DNA of 64,000 nt from the NCBI RefSeq assembly GCF_958450345.1, contig NC_088780.1, positions 37,347,667-37,411,666 on the forward strand. Reading direction: 5' to 3'. The translations under genes were made by a program, and so were the position numbers. Below the pieces are notes generated by a model. That model saw nothing but the letters and a program-made list of their open reading frames with translations, was not told the DNA's origin and made no database searches. Source of the DNA: Calliphora vicina (Eukaryota; Arthropoda; Insecta; Diptera; Calliphoridae). Below, in pieces: positions 10,801 through 22,993 of this stretch (within the stretch, counting starts at the first letter, position 1; each line of letters opens with the position of its first letter).

Positions 10801-12424
10801 TCTTTTTAGAGCGTTTAGAGCGTGGTGATAAGACATTAGTGTCAATTACTGTTTATACACAGAAAAAAATTACGACAAATCAATTGTCATATTAATTACC
10901 ATATTCGTCAATACAATTATTTTTTTAATTAAAAGGGCACCAACAATTGATTTTGTAGATACAAAAAATATTTTTGTTACTTAAAATTGTTAACTCTCAA
11001 TAATATATTTTAACAACGAGTTTGTGAAATTAAACAATAAATTTGTTAATAGTCAACAGTAAAATTTTAACAATAGGTTTGTAACATTGAGTTATTATAT
11101 TGTTACTAGTTAATTATATATATCTGCAATAACTTTTTCTTCCATTAATTAAAAATGCAAATTGATGGTCTTAATTGTTTTTTATTATTATAATTTATTA
11201 TTAGAATTACATACATATATAAATTGAAAATATACATAAAGTTAAAGCACGCATATTTTACCATTTTCTCACCTTTTTCACCAGTTATATGACCATCATC
11301 CCCTTTCACGAATGGTTGTACAGATTCCTCCAGTATTGTTCTTAAACGAGTTCCTTCTACAATCGACGCATTTGATGGTGAAAGAGTCCACTGAAATCCT
11401 GTTGAAAAATAGTTTTTTATATAAAATCGATGTCCATTTTTTGCCTATTACTATATTATAGTTACAGATTCTACTTACCATCTGGAATACTCCAATTCCT
11501 TTATAATTTATAAAAGAAAACATATTTCTTATGAAACAAAAAAATGTGTATAGTTTTTTTTAATTTTTATTTTCTTGACACATTTATTTTTGTTACTTTC
11601 AATATAATATTCCTATTGAATTTTAACAATTGAAATTGTTAATAAATATCTAAAATAAATTGTTGATATGAGTACTAAAAACACATATTGAATTAAAAAA
11701 TTATTTAAAATTTAAATCATATTTAAAACAAATTTTTTTAATTACTTAATAACTGTTACCATTTTTTTCTATGTAAGGGATACATTATCTACTTCCTTAA
11801 CTACTGGGTAGGCGTTATTCTAAGTGATTGAAACAAATTGACCAGACTATGCAAATATCAAAGCAAGAAAGGATTTGATACTACCATTCTTTACTTTTAC
11901 CCTTTTACCTTGTTGGTTAAATTTATTTGACAATAGAAGATTATAACGTTTTTTAATGGTCAAAATATTATCTCAGCACCAATATGGTTACAAATGCTTA
12001 ATGACGTCTTTGTACTAAAATCAAAATTTGTTTATACCTATTGAAAACACATTTATTTATAAGACAAGACATAGAATAAATGTTTATCGGACCTTGGGTA
12101 TGAAAGGTTTTGATACTAACATTTTTTTTTATAGACCGATTACCCAACTACCTTATTTGAGAACGTATTCCAAAGGAAAATTATAAAATTTTTTAATGAT
12201 CAAAACAATATTTCAGTTCCCAGGTTTCGTGAGCATCATGGAACTACCGAGCAAATAAACCGTTTAACTGAAGAGATAAGAAAATCTTTTTAACTAAAAT
12301 AATATTTGTCGCCTATATTTATAGATGTCGCAGAGGACTTTGAAAATTTGGGCATAAAGTCTGCTTCTATTACTCATACATTACTAAAGTCTTACCTATT
12401 GGCTTTCAACGCGAAAGTTTTCTC
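10801..12424. other. AT-rich DNA, nothing recognised
   Basis: Includes minus-strand open frame 11296..11523 (75 codons) without family features, and a stretch at 11770..12330 of somewhat more complex sequence that I cannot assign. Confidence 0.4.
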
Positions 12425-12960
12425 GGACCAACACTTTATTTGGTTTTGCAAAACTAAAATTTATTTTTCAACATAATCTTTTGACTCAATACACTTAGTC
12501 CAACGTTTCTCCAGTTTTTGTATCCCTTCTAAAAAATAAGATCGAGGACCATGAAATAGGCACTTTTTCGTCAATAATTTTATCGTTTTAGCTGAATGAA
12601 TCTCTTTCCACCCATCTGATCATTTAAAATCGAAACTACACAGCCATATGAAATGCCTATGGCATCAACAATCTCACGCAATTTTACTCTTTGGTCAGTC
12701 AACACCATATCGTGGATTTTTTCGACATTTTCGGGTGTACTGGCCTCATTTTGGCCGTCCAGAAGGTTCAGCGTCATTTGTACTTGTGCGACCACAACGA
12801 AAGTCAGTAAACCACTTTTTTACCTTTGAAATCGATGGTGCAAAGTGCCCATAGTATTTATCGAGCACTCTAAATTCACATTATAATCTTCACTGGCTTA
12901 TCAACCACCAATCAAAATTAAGCCTTGATTGCTAAATAGAACTCATCAGTCTGACGTGCA
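12425..12960 (-). mobile_element. internally deleted mariner of a second type
   Basis: On the minus strand, N-terminal segments APSISKVKKWFTDF and CGRTSTNDAEPSGRPK join, through a frameshift, TPENVEKIHDMVL and REIVDAIGIS. After a deletion comes the transposase C-terminus FLEGIQKLEKRWTKCIESKD (stop at 12461..12463). The catalytic middle is missing. It is a different lineage from the other mariners in this window. Confidence 0.8.
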
Positions 12961-15451
12961 TTTAGTGTAATAAAAAAACTTTAGTTGAATAAAAAAGTCA
13001 TCAGTCTGAAGTGCATTTAGTTGAATAAAAAAGTTAAATATTGAAATAATTTTCAACTATTTTTCTTCATAAAAAATCCAATTTGACAGGATATCATCGA
13101 GATTACATCAATATAGTCTTTATAAGCACTTCTTGTAGTAATTTTTAATATATTTCCAACAACGCTTGTTTGTGATCTTCACTGAAAGATGTTTTCACAT
13201 TACCAGATCATCAAATCATAGAAATATGCAAACTAGAGCAAAAATTTTATTTAAATTTAAAAATTTCTTCTTAATTTTCATTAAATTCAAATATTTAAGT
13301 ATTAATTTCCATTACTAAATCATCTCCAATTACACACTAAAATTTCTCCTTCCATTTTGGCTTCCACTTCACTGATAGAAATCTCTCTTAAACTAAAAAT
13401 ATTTCATGCAAAAAAGCTACTTGTTAACCAAAACATCATTATTGGCAAAGTCGTGGTTTAAGTTGTTGCTTTATAAAATCTTTTATTTATGCAGATATTG
13501 ATAGCTTTATCTTTGAAATAAAATCAACGTGTGCCATCTTTTTTGTGGTGTTTCGGTTTAAAATTTTTTTCATTTCATTCATATCTGACAAAATAAATCT
13601 ACAAAATCTTTGGAGGAAATACCAGCAACATTAAAAATTAATAATAAAACATTACAATTGCGTGTTTAAAACCGAAACGTTACATTTAATTGAGTACATT
13701 GCTGTTTGGTACTTTTTTTTTTTTTTTGTTACCAATTTTGGTTACTTGAATACAGAACGAATGAAAATAATCGATGCTTATCTAGCATACAACAGATTTT
13801 AGATTTTTTTTATGAAAATATCTTAAATACAGAAAAAAGTTTATAAAAATTAAAGCAGTATTAGTGGAGATGTAAGTCGATTAAAACAGGCTGTGAAAAT
13901 ACGCTACAGAATTTACCGATTACTTAGAATCACTTTAAGAAGAGCAATACCTTTTTGGATTTAAACTAATTACAGAGGTACTTATACTACTCCAAAGCTT
14001 ATACTGCTCTGAAACTTATGCATAGATCCATGAGTTATTGAATATCGCGATTTTATTGAAACACAGTGATCGAGTTTATTAAACATTCTCTTTTGCCGCT
14101 CAAATATGCGTGAGTTTCTCCATAATTTAAACATGATCTCGCAATATCAGTTCCCGAACAGCTTCAATGTTTTGCTACTTGCGTACACATATCTTCCATA
14201 TGATTAGAGTAGGGTACTACAAAAACTTTCAATTCCAAACTCAACTATCCGTATGACCAAAACGAACGAGCTCACAGACAGACCCCAGCCAAGAACAACA
14301 CATTGAATTAAGCAGAAAAATAGTTAAGAAAAAAAACTGTTAAATTCAAATAATTTCTAAACAATAAATCAAAATTTGCTGGTTATAAAACACTGATAGT
14401 GGAAGCAAATGAACACAAGAAGAAAATAAATATGAAATACAGAAATAAAGAACCAAAAATAAAAAGAAATCATAGATATAAGAAAGAAAAAAAAACTAGA
14501 AAAGTGAGCTCTTATGATTCGTTACGCATTTATAAGATGACCCCACACCACACCTTTGGAAGACAACAACATTTACACACTTATAATGCGCCCAGTTACA
14601 GATACATTGATACAACATCGATAGATTTGAAAAAAGAAGAAGAAAAAAAAACTGAATAATTTTCGTTCAAAACCAAAATAAAGTGTGAATTGTTCATAGT
14701 TGTATGAAAATGAAAATTATCTAGTAAAAGGTAGAGTAAATTTATCTATCTATCTATGTGTCTGTATATTTTTATGATTTGGTTGAGTATTTTTTTTTTA
14801 GATTTTTGCTTGGAGTATGAGTAACGTAACAAATTGTGAGGTTAATTAAAAAAACATAAATCGTTTAAAACTATTTTATTTTATAAATAGCAAGCAGTTC
14901 ATTATTTTCACTAGCCAAAAAAAAAATAAAAAATTATTTAAAATTAAATGATTTCAAATTTGTTACTTGTTTTTTGAACTAAAAGTGATTTTGTTGGCTG
15001 GTGGTTTTGTTGCCAATTATTTGAGGGGAAAGTATGCTAATAGCAACCAGTGTAGTTCGCACCATAAGCACCTTCTCTTGTTATAGCTAATTTTCTGAAA
15101 AACTCTCGATGATTATTGATACCTTGACACATCCTCATATTTTAATGAGGTTAAAAAGAATTTACGTTATTACAAATTTCCCCCATCATTATACTTTTTA
15201 TACATTTTGGGGTATTTTTCTAATATAAGATCAATTTGTATTTAATAATGTTCATGCTAAGTAGAATAGGTTCGTTGAGTTCATTCAGTACCAAAATAAT
15301 TAAACCTTTTGGTCCTTCGTTTCCTCAACAACGCGGAAGAATCTTAAGTACTCAATGCTCTTCACTTTCTTTAGATCGTCCGTCCATCAGTGATAGGATT
15401 TGAGGCACAATTGAGCCAATTTTGTCATTTTTACGCACAAATAACATCACA
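12961..15451. other. AT-rich intergenic DNA, no gene seen
   Basis: Non-coding appearance. A short near-duplicate containing CATCAGTCTGA and GTGCATTTAGT lies at about 12945..13032. The Lys-rich open frame at 14399..14659 reflects A-rich composition and shows no domain. Confidence 0.45.
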
Positions 15452-16038
15452 AACAAGTAAGAGTGCTATATTCGGCTGTGCCGAATCTTATATACCCTTC
15501 ACCAAAATATACTTCAACATAAAAATTTTAAATATTTTTAGCTAAACAAAATTTTTTTTTTCCAAAGTTGTTTTTTTTTATTTTTTTCGAATTTTTTTTT
15601 TAATTTAAAATTTAATTGTTTTTTAAATTATTTTTTAATATTTACCGAAAAAAGATTTTTTTTGGTGAAAAAAAAATTCAGGTTAAAAAATATTTTTTCG
15701 ATTTTGACCCATTGTAGGTCCAATTTACTATGGTCTTATATACATCGTTGCAAAGGTCTTTGAAATTTCTATCATTAGATATCCATATTGTCTATATTAA
15801 TGACTTAGTAATCCAGATATAGTTTAAAAATCGAGGTTGTCCTGGTTTTTTCCTTATATCTCAGCCATTTGTGAACCGATTTTCTCAATAGCAACCGAGG
15901 AATGTTGATTTCAACATGGCTTAATCGACTCCGCTATCTATAAGGATCCAGAATATATATACTTTATAGGGTCGGAAAATTATATTATGGAAATTACAAA
16001 CGGAATGACAAACTTATATATACCCTTCTCACGAAGGT
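15452..16038 (+). repeat. hairpin-headed dispersed repeat, copy A2 (near full length)
   Basis: It starts AACAAGTAAGAGTGCTATAT with the palindrome TTCGGCTGTGCCGAA (15471..15485) and TATACCCTTCACC. It continues through the GACCCATTGTAGGTCCAA block and the GGATCCAGAATATATATACT block, to ACAAACGGAATGACAAACTT and TATACCCTTCTCACGAAGG. Start and end both carry TATACCCTTC wording, which could pair with the GAAGGGTATA seen at the end of copy A3. Confidence 0.75.
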
Positions 16039-16801
16039 TTTATGACAGAAGAAGAGCGGTTGTGTGAACCAAAATAAACTTCTACGATTAAAAACATCAA
16101 ATGTTAGTTGCTGAGTAATGTGTTCTTTGATACTATGTCCAGTACATCGAACACCAATAATCTCATCTATGCACAGAAAACCCAATTAGTGTCAGGTAGA
16201 CTGAATAGATTGTTGATCACATAGCACTCCCTCTACAAAGAAGCTTATGCAAGAAAATCTTATAATCCCTTTTGCTTATGGGTCCATCCCTTAGTGGTTT
16301 CTACAGTGTTCAGCTTCCTCGCCTAATTAAAGACAATTTCCTAGCCATCAAATCAACCGGACGTCAATTCAAGATTCTGATAATTGTCTTATCAGAATCG
16401 TTCATAGAAGAGCTCCAGAATCGAAGTTAACCTCAGAATTGTCTCAAAGCGTAATAAATCATTATAATTCTCGCATTTGTTGATTTTTCACTATTTTGTC
16501 TGGACGTTGAGCTCTATCAGCATCACAGTACGAAAAATGTAAATAAAATACGGATCCGATGATGGATATCTTAATACTCAACACAAGTCACCTACTTTTA
16601 CTTGATTTTTGAAAAGTAATATTCCCACTATATTTTAGCACATTTTAAACACAAAATTTGCACTAAATAAAAATATTCAAACTGCAACACTGCCGCCCAA
16701 TGAGGCATATACCATTTATCACTGACAGCAGCACAAAGATCTCCAATTCCTTCACATATCTGCTGTTCAAAACATCCTGTCGTTGCTCATTCTGCCCAAC
16801 G
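16039..16801. other. unassigned intergenic DNA
   Basis: Moderately complex sequence without a recognisable frame. It ends in CAACG, the left target duplication of the next element. Confidence 0.4.
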
Positions 16802-17582
16802 CACAGTGGCGCTCGTAGAACAAGTGAGGTTGCAAAAATCAAAATTTCGTATGCCCCTAAAAATATTGAATAAACCTCTTTTACAGTAAATTGTCCAACG
16901 ATTTCAAAAATCCTACTCTTATTACAATCAGGTTTTTGGTTCAGAAGATATAGCCTTTCAAAGACTGATTTTCAGTTTTCAAAGAAACAGACAATTTTTA
17001 GGTAATTTGGTCCGATTTCAGATACAATATGTAACTGATCGTCATTATTTTTGATTATATTTATTAAGAAAAGAATAAACAAAAAATGTACTGTTTGCTT
17101 TGTATTTGTCCAGGTAAATCGATATTTACCAACTATCCATTTTTTTCAATATTTCTCAACTTTGAAGGAAAATAAAAAAAACTAACAATTTCTATATTTG
17201 CCATATTTTCAAAATAAGTTCTATGATTATTTCTTCACCTAATGCAAAAATTTCCAGCTGCCCGTTCTTGCCCCATTTTCTGCTAGAGGTAAAATTTTGA
17301 AAAAAGACAACCAATCTTTTCTGGAATAATTTTAAATCATAAAAGCCTTTAAAAAGAAACATAAAAAATTTTAAAAAATATTTTATTTTACTTCCCATAA
17401 AATTGATTTTTCCACAAATTTCAACTTTGCTAACACATAAGTAGGCATCTGAAAGGCGTAGAACCATTTTCAAACATTGGCTGATCAATTATCTATCATA
17501 TGCCTTTTAAATTTTTCGATTATCTCATTTAGTTCAAAAGTTATGATTTTTGCAAAGAAAAAACTCAAATGGCGCCATTGTG
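16802..17582. mobile_element. Transib-like non-autonomous element, copy B2 (both ends present)
   Basis: The left terminus CACAGTGGCGC (16802..16812) and the right terminus, CACAATGGCGC read inward (17572..17582), form an inverted repeat, with CAACG duplicated on both sides (16797..16801 and 17583..17587). GCAAAAATC lies 23 bp inside the left heptamer (16832..16840) and 22 bp inside the right heptamer (17545..17553). Transib elements are known for 5-bp duplications and CAC-starting termini resembling V(D)J signals. The 781-bp interior is AT-rich and non-coding, so it would depend on a transposase supplied elsewhere. Confidence 0.75.
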
Positions 17583-18599
17583 CAACGTTTAGTTAGCATA
17601 GGCCCAGCATAGAAATCTCCATTTAATTCTTATCTCCGCTGTTTTCAACATCCAGCATTGCCAATGAAACATAGTCCAGTTATCACAGACACCAGTACAT
17701 AGATAAGCATACTAGGCCTCGAAAATATAAAATAGAACGTCATATGTTCAAAATCCAGTTTGGCTTTCCTGTAACCATTCCAGTCAATCTATCCCATATT
17801 CACCAATCTTTATTCCTAAAAGACCAACATCTTTACGATAAACTACTCATCGCTCTTTTTAAGGTATATGAGAAAATGAAGGGCTGTTTTTGATCTTACA
17901 AATCTCATCTCATCATGATAAACTACTCATCCCTCTTTTTAAGGTATAGGAGAAAATGAAGGGCTGTTTTCGATCTTACAAATCTCCCTGTGGTGCGGAA
18001 CCCACATAATCATTTTAAACTGCTCAAAACACTGAACGAGGATTCCCAAGCCCAAGCCTCAAAATCTAAACCCCTTAATAAGAAAGACGTCAAAGTGAAA
18101 GCTCGAAACTGTGACCACCAAACTTTCATTAATTTTGTTCAACAATGAAAACGCATCATCTTCTTTTCAAATCCTTTCTTTTTACCAAACCTAACCTGTC
18201 AAACGGTTTTTTTAATCTTATGGTTCATTGACGTCTTCAACCAAAAATCAGCCCCAAACAGTGACACGATGTGGATGAATTTATTTTTCGACAATCACAT
18301 GTACACAGAGAAAACAGATCTGACCTTATTTGGGGTTCAGAGAACATATACAGAAAAAACAGATTCGTAGTGACAACCGAATTCGTTGCCAATCAAATAA
18401 TTTGTTTGAACACATAGAATTGTTGGGTTCCAGCATCAGCAAGTCAGTTAATAAGGAAGAAATTCGGTTGAAGCAATCAAAGCTTTGTTACTCCTTCTAT
18501 TGGACCCTCATAGAAATCCATATCCTTTATTCTTTAACAACCCTAGACATCCATATAGAACAATTTGATTTGACCAATGCTCGGTTCAAACAAAGTATT
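17583..18599. other. unassigned DNA with an 80-bp tandem duplication
   Basis: Two copies of a segment starting GATAAACTACTCATC lie at about 17837 and 17917 (period 80), each ending GATCTTACAAATCTC. The open frame 18330..18632 spans unassigned sequence and the mariner border and has no recognisable domain. Confidence 0.6.
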
Positions 18600-18995
18600 T
18601 GCATTTGGAACAGGTTCCCTGTGATTGTCTGACCAGATTTTAGCAGCTTATAATAGATAGGACAATTTAGCTCCCAACAAATACGGAGAATTACCTTAGC
18701 GCAATAGATATTTGGCTTTGGTGTCGATTCGTCTGGTTGGCCGGGCTTCACATACGATATCTTACGCTTCGTAATGATTCGGTGAAAATATAGCCTTCAA
18801 GCATCATTTCCGTATCAATTCGTATGGTACCCAATTTCCCTGCTTTGGGATGAATCCTGCTGCTCGCAAAAGTTTAGAAATTGCTGATTGAGTAGCTGCC
18901 AATGAGTTTGCAAGCTCTTGTTCAGTTTGATAACAATCTTCATGGATTGTTATGGCCTGGGCGATTATTGTCCGCACAAACCATCTCTCGCACCA
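18600..18995 (-). mobile_element. mariner remnant, middle and N-terminal part
   Basis: Minus-strand transposase segments include the region reading KPGQPDESTPKPNIYCAKVI (from 18751 down) and the helix-turn-helix part (TGCAAGCTCTTGTTCAGTTT). The catalytic C-terminus and both terminal repeats are missing. The 5' side of the fragment is caught up in the adjoining duplication. Confidence 0.75.
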
Positions 18996-19398
18996 TTAAA
19001 TAGACGATAGGTCTAAGAATACTTGGTATTGTTAAGATTAAGTTGTGGGACTTTATAACCCAGGGGAAGCGTCACAGGTCCCCAAAATGGGGCACCTCTA
19101 AAATAGTGGTCACATTTATTTTAGCAAATAATTGTTAAACAACATTTTTTTAAACTCAAAGTCTGTTATGGCCTCAAAGATTGTTATGGCCTGGGCGATT
19201 ATTGTCCGCACAAACCATCTCTCGCACCATTAAATAGACGATAGGTCTAAGAATACTTGGTATTGTTAAGATTAAGTTGTGGGACTTTATAACCCAGGGG
19301 AAGCGTCACAGGGCCCCAAAATGGGGCACCTCTAAAATAGTGGTCACATTTATTTTAGCAAATAATTGTTAAACAACATTTTTTTAAACTCAAAGTCC
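18945..19398. repeat. recent 234-bp tandem duplication
   Basis: GCGATTATTGTCCGCACAAA starts at 18961 and again at 19195. The two copies differ by only one or two bases (for example CAGGTCCCC versus CAGGGCCCC). The unit fuses a mariner scrap (ACAAACCATCTCTCGCAC) with unrelated sequence containing ATAACCCAGGGGAAGCGTC. Confidence 0.95.
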
Positions 19399-20625
19399 AC
19401 CCAAACAAAATTAATAACACGAGAACTACATTTAAATGACCTTTCAAATTAGATTACTCAAACCAATTTGCAAATTCATTAAATTAAAATTTTTCTTTGT
19501 ATGTTTCCAAATTGTATTTCCATTAACAATTAATGTTTTTCCATTTATTTACTATTCATTTCAGCACAATTTTTCAATTTAGTTCACATTTTATTATTAT
19601 TCAGTTTATTTTTGTTTTTTATTTTAATCTCATACAAATTAATTAAATAAATCTATAGATTATTTTGTTTTTGCTTTTTGATATTAGCCTCTCATTCATT
19701 TATAAAATAAACTGTGTGTTTTTCTTTTATAAGTTGAAATAATATTGAAATATTTTTAAACATAATTTATGCACAAGTATTTTTAAATCATAAATAATTC
19801 TTTTGTTTAGCAAAACAAACAATAATAAATTAATAAAATAATGAAAAGAAAATTCTAAAACTGATTCATTTATTATTAAAGTGACGTTTATAAATGGCAA
19901 ATAATTGTTAAGTGTTTGTATTGAAAAATTAACAAAATAATTTATAACAAAACAGAAAGAAAAAATAGTGTACAATCGTGGAATTTTTGTTGGCAAATAA
20001 AAATAATTATGGGAAAAACTTGAATTTTATTGCATTAAACTTTGTACCCTTTATTTAGGCAGAGAATAGTATAAATGGGAACGACACGGTTTGGCGTTGT
20101 GAATCACATTATATTAAAATAAATTTTACCCACAATTTCAAATCCCATTTCCTTATAAAACTCATACAAAAGTGTTTTAAAATTACCTTATTTTAACACT
20201 AAATAACTAATTTTTAAATTATTATTTCTTTTTTTAATTCCAGCAGCTTGTATTTATTTTAAATGAGTTCACCTACTGATCTATCAAATTCAATTTGAAA
20301 TTAAAATTGTTATAAATTTTAAACGTGGTGTGCATTGCAAGAAATTTTAAACAAACCACATGTTATGTGATTTATAAACAGATTTTAATCTAAGCCATTG
20401 TTTTTGCCTTAGTATTTCTACCAATATGTTAACAAACTCATTAAATCAGCTAATTTCAATATTAATAAAATGCTAAAATTAAATAAATTTCAAATTAAAA
20501 AAAAAATTAAACAAAATGTTAACCCAATAAAAATCAACATCATCAATTAGTAATGAATTAAAAATGCAACATTAAGATTTACAACCATGACGAAAATAAA
20601 TTGAATATTTCAAATGTAGTCAAAG
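19399..20625. other. AT-rich intergenic DNA, no gene seen
   Basis: Low-complexity A/T sequence. The minus-strand open frame 19727..19996 is Leu/Asn/Phe-rich as expected from composition. Confidence 0.5.
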
Positions 20626-21632
20626 CAGGTCGACTACGAGATGCCCTAAAAATAAAGTCGGTGAAACGGCTATTGTTGTCATCATGAATAAGAATATTGC
20701 TGATTAGAAGCAGTAAAATCCGATTCGAATAATTTTTGCAGATTATCTGTCACAAAATGCGTTAGAATTGTAGCAGAGGTGGTATAAAATATAAAATCCC
20801 GAACTTTATTAAATCAATTATTAACGAATAAAAGTTATTCGAATAATTTGGGATAAAAACGTAATCTAAAAAGCTGTTGATTGATAGGAATTTTAAAAAA
20901 ATCTGCTAAAAATCGTTTTTAATAGCAGATTTTAAAGCGAATAAAAATTATTCGAATAATTTATAGTAATTATTCGTTCCAAATGCAATTAAATTTTTTT
21001 TAAAAATCATTAATTAGCTTGAAACTATTAATTAAATAAAAAATAAACATTAAAACACCAATATTTGTATTAATTTCATAAACGATTAAAAATTATTCGA
21101 ATAATATCAAACGATTATTCGTCTCAAAATACCTCCAAACTTAATCAAAAGCGATAAATAGTTTGATTTTCTTGAATAAATGATTATTATTCGTTCTAAA
21201 TGCAATTATTTTTTTGGAAAAATCAGTAATTACCTTGAAACTATTAATTAAATAAAAAATAACCATTAAAAACAACAACATTCATTAAATTCAACAAATA
21301 AAAATTAATCGAATAAACTCATAAAACAAATTACCCGAATTTAGACAAAATTTTAGAAAAGTTTTTGTTTAAAACAAAATTGTTAAAATTCCTATCAAAA
21401 ACACATTTTTCTAAATCGAATAAGAATTATTCGAATAATTTGTACAGATTATTTTTCTCAAAATGCTTAGAATTGAAATTTAAAATTTTTAACTTTATTA
21501 AAAAAAAATTTACGAATAAAAATTAATCGAATAATTTGGGATAAGCAAATATGCAATCTAAAAAAATTTTTATTTCATGTGAATTTAATAAAAATTCTAC
21601 AAAAAAAGGTTTTTTAATAATAAAAATTCTAA

Positions 21633-21739
21633 GGGCCATTATTACAACTTGCCTTTATAGTTAAAGGTAACTTTAAGCAATAGAAAAAGGTACCCTTAAA
21701 GTTAACTTTAACTATAAAGGCAAGTTGTAATAATGACCC
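21633..21739. mobile_element. Harbinger-like MITE, 107 bp
   Basis: Almost the whole element is one inverted repeat. The left arm starts GGGCCATTATTACAACTTGC and the right arm ends GTAATAATGACCC, with only a few mismatches over about 45 bp and a short loop near 21680..21695. TAA flanks both sides (21630..21632 and 21740..21742). Three-base TAA/TTA duplications are typical of PIF/Harbinger. Confidence 0.75.
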
Positions 21740-22279
21740 TAAAGGGAATAAAAATTATTCGAATAAATTATTAATGCAATAAAAAAATAACCATTAAAAC
21801 TGTAAAATTTGTGTTATTTCATAAAACATTAAAAAGAAACTAAAAAACTTCTGATTGATAGAAATTTAATACAAAATCTGCAAAAAATCGTTTATTTTAT
21901 AGCGAATAAAAATTATTCGAATAATTTCTAGCGATTATTCGTTCCAAATGCAATTAATTTTTTTGCAAAATCAGTAATTAGCTTTAAACTATTAATTAAA
22001 TAAAAAAGTAAACATTAAAACACCAACATTTGTGTTATTTTTATAAAAGATTAAAAATTATTCTAATAATTTGAAAAGATTATTCATCCCAAAATATCTT
22101 TAGACATTATCAAAAACAGAAGTTTTAAATTTTTTGAATAAATGAGCAAAATGTAACGAATAAATATTATTCGAATAACTTCAAACGATTATTCGTTCAA
22201 AATAGATTTAAAATTTGAGACGAATTTATATTAAGATTGAAAAGGAACTACTATTTAAATTTAAAAGAGAAATTTCAAA

Positions 22280-22767
22280 ACCATTAAAAATTATTCGAAT
22301 AATTTCAAACGATTATTCGTTAAAAATACATTACAAATTTTAGACGAATTAAAACTACCATTTACATGAAAAATTTTAACGAATAAAAATTATTCGAATA
22401 TTTTGGCTAAAACGAATAATTATACATGACACTCATTAAGATGCAATTTTAGAAAATGTTTTATTGAATAAGAAAAAATTAAAGAAAGTCGCTTTAATAT
22501 CCAAAAGTATTAGGAATCAATATATAACCATTAAATATTATTCGAATAATTTCAAACGATTATTCGTTAAAAATACATTAAACATTTTAGACGAATTTGT
22601 ATTAAGATTAAAACTACCATTTACATGAAAAATTTTAACGAATAAAAATTATTCGAATATTTTGGCTAAAACGAATAATTATACATGACACGCATTAATA
22701 TGAAATTTTAGAAAATGCTTTATTGAATAAGAAAAAATTAAAGAAAGTCGCTTTAATATCCAAAATG
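22280..22767. repeat. 259-bp tandem duplication inside the TTCGAA field
   Basis: Two copies (about 22280..22507 and 22531..22767) share long identical stretches, including GGCTAAAACGAATAATTATA and AGAAAGTCGCTTTAATATCC (the GCTTT start recurs at 22491 and 22750). Small indels and substitutions separate them. Confidence 0.9.
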
Positions 22768-22993
22768 AAACTGATCTACGAACCGTATTTGAACACCGAT
22801 GTAAGTAAATAATAATAAAAGTAAAAAATACATTGATTACAAAGAAACAAATTGGAGTTATCTCGCTTTTTGTTGTTGTTTTGTAGTGATGAGCAAAAGC
22901 GCTTAGTCCAATTTATCACAAGAAAAAGCTCTAAGTCCCTATAAAAAGTACAGTTTAACCATTTCTGTCAAATTCTTCAATGACATGTATTAA

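Larger units (their letters stand above)
20700..22770. repeat. field of TTATTCGAATAA palindromes
   Basis: About a dozen copies of a segment like AAATTATTCGAATAATTT, often followed by CGATTATTCGT, are spaced roughly 100-330 bp apart (near 20715, 20836, 20948, 21095, 21430, 21757, 21910, 22168, 22289, 22388, 22535 and 22648). No coding frame is present. The same vocabulary marks both ends of the hAT-type element at 58474..59942. Confidence 0.8.

Noticed and set aside
14399..14659. 86-codon Lys-rich open frame
   Set aside because: Composition-driven (A-rich) with no domain, no splice context and no neighbours supporting it.
18330..18632. 100-codon open frame
   Set aside because: Crosses from unassigned DNA into a mariner read in the wrong direction, so it cannot be one real protein.
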